From: a virus | Virus record (IMG/VR): IMGVR_UViG_3300019776_000872 | Coordinates: 1-20,955 of that record | Reading direction: 5' to 3' (one strand) | Length of the DNA: 20,955 bases | Shown: piece after piece, positions 10,373 through 18,488 of the stretch | Numbering within the stretch: position 1 is the first letter of the stretch | How the letters are laid out: each line of letters begins with the position of its first letter | Notes under the pieces: model-generated | Databases searched by the model: none | Told to the model about the DNA's origin: nothing | What the model saw: only the letters and a program-made list of their open reading frames with translations | Position numbers and translations under genes: made by a program

Positions 10373-13063
10373 ATGAGCTATGCCGACTTCCTCGCAGCAA
10401 AGATGGTGTTTGCGCCGGAAGGCGGGTTCGATGTCGCCGATGACGAGATCAACCCGCTGCTGAAGCCGCACCAGAAGGCCATTGTCCGCTGGGCCTGCAA
10501 GGGCGGGCGCCGGGCGATCTTCGCGGCATTCGGGCTCGGCAAAAGCTTCATGCAGCTTGAAGTGCTGCGGCTCGTGAAGGTGAAGACCGGGCGCTCGGTG
10601 CTGCAGGTGGCGCCGCTCGGCGTTCGGGTCGAACTCCTGGCGGATGCGCGCACGCTCTCGACTGCCGATCACGTCGACATAACGGACGCGCAACGCCGCG
10701 ATCACGCCAGGTGGCTCGAACGGCATCCGGAAGGCGTGATCGATCTCCGCTTCGTCCGCCGCACGAGCGAGATCGAGCATTTGGTCGATGGCTCTGGCAT
10801 ACGCCAACCGCAGCCGGGCCACTATCTCGCCAACTACGAGAGCATCCGCGACGGCAAGCTCGACCTGAGGCTCTTCGGGGGCGCGTCGCTCGACGAGGCC
10901 TCGGTGCTGCGCGGCTTCGGCGGCACCAAGACGTTCCGCGAGTTCATGAAGCTCTTCGACGGCATGGCCTACAAGTTCGTCGCCACGGCGACGCCGAGCC
11001 CGAACGAATATATCGAGCTGCTCGCCTATTCGGCCTTCCTCGAAGTGATGGATGTCGGGCAGGCGAAGACGCGGTTCTTCAAGCGCAACAGTGAGAAGGC
11101 CGACACGCTCACCATCCACCCGCACAAGGAACGCGAGTTCTGGCTGTGGGTGGCGAGCTGGGGCCTGTTCGTCGAAAAGCCGTCCGATCTCGGGTTCTCG
11201 GACGAGGGCTACACGCTGCCGCCGCTCGAAGTGCACTGGCACGAGCTGCCGAGCAACCACCTGACGGCGGGCGAGGAGAAATCCGGGCAGGCGCGGTTGT
11301 TGAAGAATGCCGCAGCCTCGCTGCCCGACGCGGCGCGGGAGAAGCGCGAAAGCCTCGACGCGCGCATCGGCAAGCTGATGGAGCTGAGGGCGCTTGACCC
11401 TGAGGCGCACCGCGTCATCTGGCACGACCTCGAGGCGGAGCGGCACGCGATCGAGAGGGCGGTACCGGGCATCAAGTCGGTGTGGGGATCGCAGGATCTC
11501 GATGAGCGCGAGAAGCGGCTCACCGATTTTGCCTACGGGCGCCTGCCCGAGCTTTCGACCAAACCGGTGATTGCCGGGCAGGGCTGCAATTTCCAGCGGT
11601 ACTGCGCCTGGGAGATTTTCGTCGGCATCGGCCACAAGTTCAACGACCTGATCCAGGCGGTGCACCGGACCTACCGGTTCCTGCAGCGGCGGCCGGTGCG
11701 GATCGACCTGATCTACACCGAAGCCGAGCGCTCCATCCGCGACAGCATCGAAGCCAAGTGGCGGCGCCACGAGGAGCAGAGGGCGATCATGACCGGCATC
11801 ATTCGCGAGTACGGGCTTTCAGCTGTCGCCATGGCGGCGACGCTCAACCGAACGATGGATATCGAGCGGGTGGAGGTAGCGGGGCCAATTCTTGCCCCAC
11901 GCTCTGGCGAAGGCGCCAACCGCTTAGGGGTCCCCAGCTTCGTTCTGGTCAATAACGACTGCGTCGAGGAAGTGCGGCTGATGGCGGACAGCTCGGTCGA
12001 CCTCATCGTCACCTCGATCCCGTTCTCGACGCAGTACGAGTACTCGCCCAGCTACCGCGACTTCGGCCATACCGATGACGACCGGCACTTCTGGTCGCAG
12101 ATGGATTTCCTCATTCCGCAGCTCTTGCGCGTGCTGGCGCCGGGCCGGATCGCGATGATCCACGTCAAGGATCGCATCGTGCCGGGCGGGCTGAGCGGGC
12201 TCGGCTTCCAGACCGTGTCGCCCTTCTCGGACGATTGCGTGGCGCGGTTCCGACAGCATGGATGGGCGTTCCTCAGCCGCATCACGGTGACTACCGACGT
12301 GGTGCGCGAGAACAACCAGACCTATCGGCTCGGCTGGACCGAGCAGTGCAAGGATGGCAGCCGGATGGGCAATGGTTTGCCCGAATACTGCCTGATCTTC
12401 CGCAAGCCGCCTTCGGACAACTCGAACGGCTATGCCGACAAGCCCGTGAAGAAGGAAAAGCGTGCCTGGGATGCCGGCAAGTGGACCACCGGAGGCTATA
12501 GCCGCGGTCGGTGGCAGCTCGATGCGCATGGCTATCACCGATCGAGCGGCAACAGGCTGCTGACGCCCGAAGAGCTGCGCGGGCTCGATGCGAGCGTGAT
12601 CTACAAGCTGTGGAAGAAGTTCAGCCTCGGCGCGGTCTACGATTTCGAGCATCACGTCTATGTCGCCGAGGGCCTCGAGGCGGCGTCGGCCCTGCCGAGC
12701 GACTTCATGTTGCTGCCGCCGCACTCGCCGCACGAGGCGGTGTGGACCGACGTGACGCGCATGCTGTCGATGAACACGCTGCAGGCCGCACAAGGGCGCG
12801 AGCTGCACCTCTGCCCGCTGCAGTTCGACATCATCGACCGGGCGATCACGCAATATTCCGAGCCGGGCGACGTGGTGTTCGACCCGTTCGGCGGGGTGAT
12901 GAGCGTGCCCTACCGTGCGCTGAAGCATGGCCGAAAGGGCCGGGCAGTGGAACTCAACCCGGCCTATTTCCGCGACGGCTGCGCCCATGTGGCGCGCATG
13001 GCCGAAGAGCTGGCGACGCCCGACCTGTTCGGGCTGCTCGACGTTGAGGAACAGGCGGCATGA
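10373..13063 (+). CDS. SF2 helicase - DNA methyltransferase fusion
   Basis: From ATG 10373 (GAGGTGA upstream; a GTG lies at 10364) the protein is 896 aa. The N-terminal half is an SF2/SNF2-like ATPase: Walker A FGLGKS near 53-58, Walker B LDEAS near 173-177, TATPSPN near 205, and a C-terminal lobe with motif VI QAVHRTYRF. The C-terminal third is a beta-class amino-methyltransferase, with motif IV DLIVTSIPF first and SAM motif I VVFDPFGGVMS near the end. The catalytic tetrapeptide is S-I-P-F, not the common S/D-P-P-Y/F. It probably methylates N4 of cytosine or N6 of adenine while translocating on DNA. No nuclease domain is visible, so it is more likely protective than restrictive. Confidence 0.85.
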   Translation: MSYADFLAAKMVFAPEGGFDVADDEINPLLKPHQKAIVRWACKGGRRAIFAAFGLGKSFMQLEVLRLVKVKTGRSVLQVAPLGVRVELLADARTLSTADHVDITDAQRRDHARWLERHPEGVIDLRFVRRTSEIEHLVDGSGIRQPQPGHYLANYESIRDGKLDLRLFGGASLDEASVLRGFGGTKTFREFMKLFDGMAYKFVATATPSPNEYIELLAYSAFLEVMDVGQAKTRFFKRNSEKADTLTIHPHKEREFWLWVASWGLFVEKPSDLGFSDEGYTLPPLEVHWHELPSNHLTAGEEKSGQARLLKNAAASLPDAAREKRESLDARIGKLMELRALDPEAHRVIWHDLEAERHAIERAVPGIKSVWGSQDLDEREKRLTDFAYGRLPELSTKPVIAGQGCNFQRYCAWEIFVGIGHKFNDLIQAVHRTYRFLQRRPVRIDLIYTEAERSIRDSIEAKWRRHEEQRAIMTGIIREYGLSAVAMAATLNRTMDIERVEVAGPILAPRSGEGANRLGVPSFVLVNNDCVEEVRLMADSSVDLIVTSIPFSTQYEYSPSYRDFGHTDDDRHFWSQMDFLIPQLLRVLAPGRIAMIHVKDRIVPGGLSGLGFQTVSPFSDDCVARFRQHGWAFLSRITVTTDVVRENNQTYRLGWTEQCKDGSRMGNGLPEYCLIFRKPPSDNSNGYADKPVKKEKRAWDAGKWTTGGYSRGRWQLDAHGYHRSSGNRLLTPEELRGLDASVIYKLWKKFSLGAVYDFEHHVYVAEGLEAASALPSDFMLLPPHSPHEAVWTDVTRMLSMNTLQAAQGRELHLCPLQFDIIDRAITQYSEPGDVVFDPFGGVMSVPYRALKHGRKGRAVELNPAYFRDGCAHVARMAEELATPDLFGLLDVEEQAA

Positions 13064-13290
13064 CCCGGCGCGAGCGGCTCATTGCGTTCCACCGGCCGCG
13101 CTTCGAAAGCATGCTCGCCGACCTCGGGCTCGAGCCCGGATCGGTGCTGATCGGGCCGGGCTTTCGCCTGGTGGATGACCGCACGCGGCGCGACCTGACC
13201 CCGCCGCTCAACAACCAGACGCTCGCCGAAGGGCTGAGTTCAGCCATCAAGCTCGGCGCCCTGCTGCTCGAGGAGAGAGACCATGCGTGA
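13060..13290 (+). CDS. Hypothetical phage protein
   Basis: A 76-aa protein overlapping the helicase-methyltransferase stop by ATGA. It has a basic N-terminus (MTRRERLIAFHRPRFESM), then LGLEPGSVLIGPGFRLVDD and a Leu-rich helix. No family recognised. The coupling suggests an accessory role in the modification/replication block. Confidence 0.55.
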   Translation: MTRRERLIAFHRPRFESMLADLGLEPGSVLIGPGFRLVDDRTRRDLTPPLNNQTLAEGLSSAIKLGALLLEERDHA

Positions 13291-13651
13291 ACGCTTGCCG
13301 GAAAGGCGCGAGAGCGAGGCGATCGAGGTGGTGCATCGCTGGGCTCCGGGCACGCCGCAGGAGATCCACGAGCCGCTGCTGGTGACGGTGGGGTGCTACC
13401 CGGACGGTCGCGTCGGGGAGGTGTTCATCGACAGCCTCGCAGAGGCCAGGGGCAAACTGGCCGCACGCGTGACCGACCTGCAGAAGGACGTGGCGGTGCT
13501 GATCTCGATTGCGCTGCAGCACGGCGCAACGGTGGGCGAGCTGCGCGCGGCCGTGGGGCACGCCGAAGTCAACATCATGGGGCGCGTGCAGCAGATGCCG
13601 GCGACGATTGCCGGGACGGTGCTCGACGCGCTCGCGAGCGAGGTGAAGTGA
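13283..13651 (+). CDS. Stand-alone TSCPD-domain-like protein
   Basis: A 122-aa protein with GAGGAGAGAG before the ATG. The pattern LPERRESEAIEVVH, LVTVGCYPDGRVGEVFID, VAVLISIALQHGATVGELR matches the TSCPD fold otherwise found at the C-terminus of B12-dependent ribonucleotide reductases. Single-domain copies occur in alphaproteobacterial phages. No reductase gene is seen nearby, so a role in nucleotide metabolism is only a guess; it might bind or modulate the host enzyme. Confidence 0.6.
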   Translation: MRERLPERRESEAIEVVHRWAPGTPQEIHEPLLVTVGCYPDGRVGEVFIDSLAEARGKLAARVTDLQKDVAVLISIALQHGATVGELRAAVGHAEVNIMGRVQQMPATIAGTVLDALASEVK

Positions 13652-13977
13652 TGGCGGGGGATTTCATCGTCAAAAGCTACCGCGTTCAAGTAGACGGCTT
13701 TCCTGCCCACACCTACCTGGCGGCAACGCCGGCGCGAGCGCGTGCGCGCGCTTGGGAGAGCTATTGCTCGTATCGCTACGTGCCCTTCAGCGAGTTTCTG
13801 AAGATCAGCAAGATCGAGAGGGCGGAGAACGATCCGCGCCTCGGCAAGCCGATCATGGTGGCTGGGCTTCGCGCGTTCTGGGTGGGGCAAGATCGGCAGT
13901 ATGTGCACTTCGTGCGCCCGCATACCGATGTGGTCATCTGTTCCCATCCGAACGACGTCAGCGAGGTGCCGGCCTGA
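13651..13977 (+). CDS. Hypothetical phage protein
   Basis: A 108-aa protein from ATG 13651, overlapping the previous stop by TGATG. It reads as an alpha/beta protein: FIVKSYRVQVDGFPAHTYLA, then ARARARAWESYCSYRYVPF, then GLRAFWVGQDRQYVHFV. The first part resembles phage proteins that start with a KSYRV-type strand, but no function is known to me. It ends overlapping the primase start. Confidence 0.6.
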   Translation: MAGDFIVKSYRVQVDGFPAHTYLAATPARARARAWESYCSYRYVPFSEFLKISKIERAENDPRLGKPIMVAGLRAFWVGQDRQYVHFVRPHTDVVICSHPNDVSEVPA

Positions 13978-15233
13978 TGTCGCTTCCCGCTGCGCTCGAA
14001 GCCCTGAAGGAAGAGGCCTTGCAGGTGAGCTGCGAGGCCTGGGCCTTGCGCGCCCGCTGGCCGCTGAGCAAGGGCCGCGAAATGGTGGGGCCGTGCCCGG
14101 CCTGCGGCGGCACCGACCGGTTTTCGATCAACACGCAGAAGAACATCTTCAACTGCCGGAAGTGCGGCATTGCGGGCGAAGGCGTGATCCGGCTGGTGAT
14201 GGAGGTCGACAAGGTCACCTTTGTCCGCGCCTGCGAGATCATCACCGGGCGCTCGGCGGCCGACCCCATCGACCAGGCGCGCACCGAGCGGCTGAGGCAG
14301 GAGAACGCCAAGGCAGCGGCCGAGCGCGACGCGGTGGCGGCACGCGAGCGGCAGAAGGCGCGGCGCGCCGCGGCCGACACGTGGAAGGCCGGGCAGCCGC
14401 TGCTCGATGACGGGCCGGTGGTGGCCTATCTGCGCCTGCGCGCGCTCGAATTCGACGGCCATCCGCTCGTCATCAACTGGCGCGGGCTGCGGCTGAGGCA
14501 GGCGTTCTCGCTGCCCTGGGTGGAGACGACGAAGGACGATGCCGGCCGCCCCATCTACCGCAAGCTGCATGAGGGGCCGGCGATGCTGGCCGAGATCGTG
14601 CTGCCGCAGCGGCTGGTGGCGCCGGGCGATGCGCTGCGGCAGTTCGGCGGCATTCATCAGACCTGGATCGACCTCAGCCGAGACAAGGGCAAGCTGGCAC
14701 TGCCCCCCGACGACAAGGGCAAGAAGCGTCCTTCGAAGAAGATGCGTGGGGCCAAATCGGGCGGGGCGATTCCGCTGTTCACGCCGGCTGGGGCTCGCCG
14801 GATCGTGATGGGCGAGGGCATTGAAACGGTGCTGACGCCGCTCTGCCACGCGCCCGAAGCCGACACGGCCTACTGGGCAGGCGGCGACGTGGGCAACATG
14901 GCGGGCGATGCGCTGCGCGACGAGCGTAACCGCCAGGTGCATGACGTGCCGGACATGGCCGACATCGAGTGCTTCATCGCGCCCGACTGGTGCGAGGAGC
15001 TGGTGTTTCTGGGTGAGGCCGACGAGCCGGGCAAGCACCAGCGGGAAAAGTGCATCCGCGGGTTGCGCCGCAGCGAGGCCTGGCGCCGCGCCCGCATTGC
15101 CGACGGCGCGCCCCTTGCCCCCCTCAGCATCAAATATGTGCCGCCACCCGATGGCGGCTACAGCGACCTGAACGACCTGGCGATGGCTGGGGAAGAAGAA
15201 GACGGCCGCAGCGGCGGCGAAGGGGGCGAGTGA
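13977..15233 (+). CDS. DNA primase (CHC2 zinc finger plus Toprim)
   Basis: From ATG 13977 (TGATG overlap) the protein is 418 aa. A zinc ribbon with Cys40-x2-Cys43 and Cys60-x2-Cys63 (CPACGGTDRF … NCRKCGIAGEG) binds template DNA. A helical Lys/Arg/Glu linker follows at about 100-135. A Toprim-type catalytic region includes VMGEGIETVLT near residue 279, GGDVGNMAG near 305 and FLGEADEPGK near 345. It should make primers for phage replication, and it is coupled to the SF3 helicase, its natural partner. Confidence 0.85.
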   Translation: MSLPAALEALKEEALQVSCEAWALRARWPLSKGREMVGPCPACGGTDRFSINTQKNIFNCRKCGIAGEGVIRLVMEVDKVTFVRACEIITGRSAADPIDQARTERLRQENAKAAAERDAVAARERQKARRAAADTWKAGQPLLDDGPVVAYLRLRALEFDGHPLVINWRGLRLRQAFSLPWVETTKDDAGRPIYRKLHEGPAMLAEIVLPQRLVAPGDALRQFGGIHQTWIDLSRDKGKLALPPDDKGKKRPSKKMRGAKSGGAIPLFTPAGARRIVMGEGIETVLTPLCHAPEADTAYWAGGDVGNMAGDALRDERNRQVHDVPDMADIECFIAPDWCEELVFLGEADEPGKHQREKCIRGLRRSEAWRRARIADGAPLAPLSIKYVPPPDGGYSDLNDLAMAGEEEDGRSGGEGGE

Positions 15234-17020
15234 TGGCACGCAAGGCGAAGACGGTGAAGGAAGCCGTGGCCGCGGCCGAAGAGATCGCGCCGATGGATGT
15301 GGCCGAACCGGCGGCGCCGGAAGACGAGGAAGTCGATTCTCCAGACGGCAGCGAGGGCGATGACGAGGAGTTCGGCACGCGCTTTACGCCCGACGACCTG
15401 GTGATTGCCCGCGAGTGCGCCCCGCTCGACCAGAACGACCGCGACAATGCGCGGCGGATGCTGCGCTGGTTCGGGCAGGACCTGGCCTATGTGCCGGGCA
15501 TGGGCTGGCTGGTGTGGCGCGAGAACCACTGGAAGCGCGACGAGAGCGACCTCTATGCCCGCTTTCTCGCACAGGAGCTCGTCGACCGGATCAAGCTCGA
15601 ATGCCTGATGATCGAGCCGACCGGCGGACAGAAGCAGCTGCTCGCCGCTGCCGAGCACGCGGCGAAGAAAGACCCCGAGAAGCTGACCCCAGCCGACATG
15701 GGGCTGATCAAGCGGGCGCAGGAGCTGCGCGACCAGATGCGGGCCAAAAAGGTGGCACGCCGGAAGTTTGCCGTGAGCTCCGGCAATGCCGGCAAGACCG
15801 AGGCCATGCTGAAGCAGGCGGCCAGCCTCAAGACCGTGCCGCCGGACCGGCTGGATGCCAACCGCATGGTGTTCAACTGCCGCAACGCAACCCTGCGCTT
15901 CGACCGGCTGCCCGACCCAGAACAGGATATCGACGCCAGCGACGTGGAGCAGCGCTTCGTGGGGCACTGGGAAGCGACGCCGCACGAGCGCGCCGACATG
16001 ATCACCAAGTGCGCCGACGTGGTTTACGACCCGGAGGCGACGTGCCCGCACTTCCTCGAGGCGCTCGAACTCACCCAGCCGGATGCGAAGATGCGGCTGT
16101 TTCTGCAGGTGTTCCACGCCTACGCGCTGCTGGTGGGGGGCAATGACGAGCAGAAGCTGATTTTCCACTACGGCACCGGCGCCAACGGCAAGACGGCCTT
16201 CATCGAAGCGATCGGCCGGATGGCCGATGCCTACCGCGCCGTGGTGTCGCCCGACACGATTACCGGCGACGCGCAGCGGGACGGCTCGAAGGCGAACTCG
16301 GACATTGCCCGCCTCGTCGGCGCGCGCTTCGTGACCATTGAAGAGCTGCCGCGCGGCGTTGGCCTAAAGGAAAACCTGATCAAGGCGCTGACCGGCGGCA
16401 CGCGGATGACGGCGCGGTTCCTGCAGAAGGAGATCTTCGAGTTCGACCCCGACTTCACGGCGGTGATGAGCGGTAACGACATGCCCACCGTGTCGGGCAC
16501 CGATTACGGGATCTGGCGGCGGCTGCTGATCGTCAAATGGGGCGTGACCATTCCGCCCGAAAAGCGGATTGCGCCCGGCATCCTGAACCAGCGGTTCAAT
16601 GCCGAGCGGCCAGGTATCCTCAACTGGCTGATTGACGGGCTGATGCTCTACCTGAAGCACGGGCTCGACACGTTTATCCCGAAGGAAGTCGTGGATTTCA
16701 CGGAAGAGTATCGCGAGGAGCGCGACCCGGTGGGCAGCTTCGCCAGCCAGTGCATCGCACCCAGCGAGGGCACGACGGTACGGGCGCGCGACATGCAGAA
16801 CGCCTATGCCAGCTGGTGCGAGGCGAACGGCCTGAAGCCGTGGAACACCACGGCGCTCGGCAACCGGCTGACGGCGCTCGGCTACAGGAAGTTCAAGAAC
16901 CAGCTGGTCTATTACAGCGACATCAAGCTCGTGAACGTGCCCAGCAAGTTCGACCCGAACGAAGGCCCGCCAGAGCGGCCGGCCGCTGACCCAGGCTGGC
17001 AGCCGGGAGACCTGAAATGA
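15233..17020 (+). CDS. D5/P4-type SF3 replicative helicase
   Basis: From ATG 15233 (overlapping the primase stop) the protein is 595 aa. The first 50 residues are acidic and disordered. A D5-N-like region covers about 60-290. The SF3 ATPase has Walker A YGTGANGKTAF near 311-321, Walker B FVTIEELPRG near 366, and motif C FTAVMSGNDMP near 408. The last 75 residues form a winged-helix module ending VYYSDIKL, which has a relative in the antirepressor-like protein. With the primase it forms the replisome core and probably unwinds at the phage origin. The next gene overlaps by ATGA. Confidence 0.9.
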   Translation: MARKAKTVKEAVAAAEEIAPMDVAEPAAPEDEEVDSPDGSEGDDEEFGTRFTPDDLVIARECAPLDQNDRDNARRMLRWFGQDLAYVPGMGWLVWRENHWKRDESDLYARFLAQELVDRIKLECLMIEPTGGQKQLLAAAEHAAKKDPEKLTPADMGLIKRAQELRDQMRAKKVARRKFAVSSGNAGKTEAMLKQAASLKTVPPDRLDANRMVFNCRNATLRFDRLPDPEQDIDASDVEQRFVGHWEATPHERADMITKCADVVYDPEATCPHFLEALELTQPDAKMRLFLQVFHAYALLVGGNDEQKLIFHYGTGANGKTAFIEAIGRMADAYRAVVSPDTITGDAQRDGSKANSDIARLVGARFVTIEELPRGVGLKENLIKALTGGTRMTARFLQKEIFEFDPDFTAVMSGNDMPTVSGTDYGIWRRLLIVKWGVTIPPEKRIAPGILNQRFNAERPGILNWLIDGLMLYLKHGLDTFIPKEVVDFTEEYREERDPVGSFASQCIAPSEGTTVRARDMQNAYASWCEANGLKPWNTTALGNRLTALGYRKFKNQLVYYSDIKLVNVPSKFDPNEGPPERPAADPGWQPGDLK

Positions 17021-17517
17021 GGCCCGACAAGGACAGCTGGTTCGAGTGGACGCCGGCGCGCATCGAACAACTGAAGGCCGGAATCACCGATGGCAAGAGC
17101 TTCGCGGTGATCGGGGCGGAGCTGGGTTGCGGGCGCAATGCGGCCATCGGCAAGGCGCACCGGATGAAGCTCAGGGTGCCGCAGGTGGCGAAAAAGCAGC
17201 AGGCGCGGCCGGTGGTGGTGCCGAGCAAGGCGACACGCGAGCGCAAGGCAGCGGAGCGGCCGAAGCTGGGCAAGGCCGACTTCAACGGCGGCAAGCCGCT
17301 GGAAGAAGGGCTGAGCCTGAGGCTGCTCAGCAGCGATGCCTGGGAGGCGTTGCCGGGCACGGTGCCGGTGCCGCTTGCGGTGCACAAGACGGGCTGCCGC
17401 TGGCCGATCGGCGATCCGCTGCAGCCGGGCTTCGGGTTCTGCGGGTGCGAGACCGAGGGCAAGCAGGTTTACTGCGACGCGCACCGGCGCCGCGCCTACA
17501 CGCGGGAGCTGGTGTGA
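17017..17517 (+). CDS. gcrA: GcrA-family cell-cycle regulator
   Basis: A 166-aa protein with both GcrA hallmarks. The N-terminus is the DNA-binding helix-turn-helix (FEWTPARIEQLKAGI, then GCGRNAAIGKAHRMKL). The C-terminus is the sigma70-contacting zinc-like domain (GCRWPIGDP, GFCGCE, VYCDAHRRRAYTREL). In Alphaproteobacteria GcrA activates promoters carrying CcrM-methylated GANTC. A phage copy beside two DNA methyltransferases could redirect host cell-cycle transcription or drive methylation-dependent phage promoters. It is translationally coupled to the helicase. Confidence 0.9.
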   Translation: MRPDKDSWFEWTPARIEQLKAGITDGKSFAVIGAELGCGRNAAIGKAHRMKLRVPQVAKKQQARPVVVPSKATRERKAAERPKLGKADFNGGKPLEEGLSLRLLSSDAWEALPGTVPVPLAVHKTGCRWPIGDPLQPGFGFCGCETEGKQVYCDAHRRRAYTRELV

Positions 17518-17534
17518 TGGCGACGCGTGCCGCT

Positions 17535-17957
17535 TCAGCCGGGGCTTCGGCCTTCAATGAAAATGTCGATCACGATGTTGATCGGGTCATCCTCGAACTC
17601 TTCCTCGTCGCGGATCTGCAGATCGACAAGTCGGCCGGCGAGCGGGCGATTGTTGCTGTTCATGCCAATGCGATAGGCGAGCTTGCGGCTGATGTAGCCC
17701 AAATGGAAGACCTGCTCCGGCTTCAGAAACCCGCCCTTGACGTAGCCGAAGACAGCAACTGCGAAACTATCAGCCTCATTGTCGCCCTCGCGCTCCACGC
17801 GAATGCCGAACTTGCGCCGGGCCCGCAGAGCATCGGTGACTGCCCGCATGTAAGCCATGCACTCTTCCGGCCGGTAGCGCTCGCCAACAATGGAGACCTT
17901 GTCGAACCACAAGGAATATCCACGTGGCGGTTGCTCGCTGGCTGCTGCAAAATCCAT
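17535..17957 (-). CDS. HIRAN-like domain protein (opposite strand)
   Basis: A 140-aa protein with an excellent ribosome site (GGAGG five bases before ATG 17957). The sequence fits a HIRAN-type fold: KVSIVGERYRPEECMAYM, then FGIRVEREGDNEADSFAVAV, then QVFHLGYISRKLAYRI. A C-terminal acidic extension (LQIRDEEEFEDDPINIV) follows. HIRAN domains bind 3' ends or stalled DNA forks, usually inside helicases; stand-alone copies occur in bacteria and phages. It is the only minus-strand gene in the replication block, so it may be expressed separately, perhaps in the lysogen. It converges on gcrA, 17 bases away. Confidence 0.65.
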   Translation of the reverse strand: MDFAAASEQPPRGYSLWFDKVSIVGERYRPEECMAYMRAVTDALRARRKFGIRVEREGDNEADSFAVAVFGYVKGGFLKPEQVFHLGYISRKLAYRIGMNSNNRPLAGRLVDLQIRDEEEFEDDPINIVIDIFIEGRSPG

Positions 17958-18084
17958 GTTTCCCTCCAGAATTGCACAACAGAGACAAGCAAAGGCGGCG
18001 GCGAGAGTCGAGCCCCAGCCTGCTTGTTGACAGCCGAGGACATCGCGCGCATGTTGAGCCTGCTTCGGGAGACCGGAGCCGGGG

Positions 18085-18230
18085 TTCGAAGCCCGCTAGT
18101 TCTCAGGCGCCCAAACCGCGCCGCGACCCGTTCGCCGGGCGCGGTTTCGTTATGTCGGGGCGTAGTGGGGAGCCGCAAGGCTCGCCGATTCCTGAGATCG
18201 GTCTTCGAACCCGCTACGCCTCGGCGCCCA
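18085..18230 (+). repeat. Imperfect direct repeat of about 28 bases
   Basis: 18085-18113 and 18204-18230 share TTCGAA, CCCGCTA, CTC and GGCGCCCA in the same order with small gaps. TTCGAA occurs a third time at 18232-18237. The two copies flank the hairpin at 18113-18147 and the structured leader, so the region may have grown by duplication. Confidence 0.5.
18113..18150 (+). terminator. Terminator-like hairpin
   Basis: AAACCGCGCC (18113-18122) pairs perfectly with GGCGCGGTTT (18138-18147) across a 15-nt loop and is followed by CGTT. The T-run is short, so termination may be partial. It would stop rightward transcripts coming from the gcrA block, through the antisense side of the HIRAN-like gene. 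Confidence 0.5.
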
Positions 18231-18275
18231 GTTCGAAGGGGGTTCCGAGGTCAAACGCGATCTCAGGAGACCCAG
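18155..18275 (+). promoter_or_regulatory. Structured leader with a ribosome-site-sequestering alternative fold
   Basis: Fold 1 is a three-way junction. It is closed by 18156-18165 with 18214-18223 (10 bp, one G-U). It holds hairpin 18170-18183 (GAGCC/GGCTC, GCAA tetraloop) and hairpin 18185-18201 (CCGAT/ATCGG, 7-nt loop). Fold 2 pairs CCTGAGATCG (18191-18200) with CGATCTCAGG (18258-18267), burying part of the AGGAG ribosome site of the gene at 18276, with an inner 8-bp helix 18203-18210/18231-18238. The two folds cannot coexist. The G-U pair fits only plus-strand RNA. The 17958-18275 gap holds this, the hairpin above and the repeat. Confidence 0.5.
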
Positions 18276-18488
18276 ATGGGCAAGATTGATTTCCTGCGCC
18301 GCAGCGCGCAACCCCCGCACCCCCGACAGCTGATCGAAGACGAAATCGAGCGCCTGATCGGCCTGCTCGATGCGCTCGACGGCGATGCCGATTTCGAGCC
18401 AGACGAAGAGGGCGAGCCCTGGCTTGCGAGCTTTGGCGGCTACCACGATGTCGGCGACGACCGCGAAGAAGACGAGGTGGCGGCATGA
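18276..18488 (+). CDS. Small acidic phage protein
   Basis: The open frame extends far upstream, but ATG 18276 with AGGAGA six bases before it is the clear start. The 70-aa protein begins MGKIDFLRRSAQPPHPRQLI, has a helix EDEIERLIGLLDALDG, and an acidic tail (DFEPDEEGEPW … DDREEDEVAA). I associate this composition with small prophage proteins of Hyphomicrobiales, function unknown. Acidic proteins of this size can be DNA mimics, which is speculative here. It is coupled to the next gene by ATGA. Confidence 0.65.
   Translation: MGKIDFLRRSAQPPHPRQLIEDEIERLIGLLDALDGDADFEPDEEGEPWLASFGGYHDVGDDREEDEVAA

Noticed and set aside
10343-11770. Long minus-strand frame opposite the helicase-methyltransferase gene (also 11924-12988, 13776-15239, 15158-16168)
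   Set aside because: These are antisense mirror frames of well-supported plus-strand genes; GC-rich third positions keep them open, and they lack motifs and ribosome sites.
18156-18223. tRNA-like fold: acceptor-like helix, D-like and anticodon-like arms, TTCGAAC
   Set aside because: The 5' half of the T stem is missing, the D-like loop has only 4 bases, and the residue before the apparent anticodon is C instead of the invariant U. It is reported as a structured leader, not as a tRNA.
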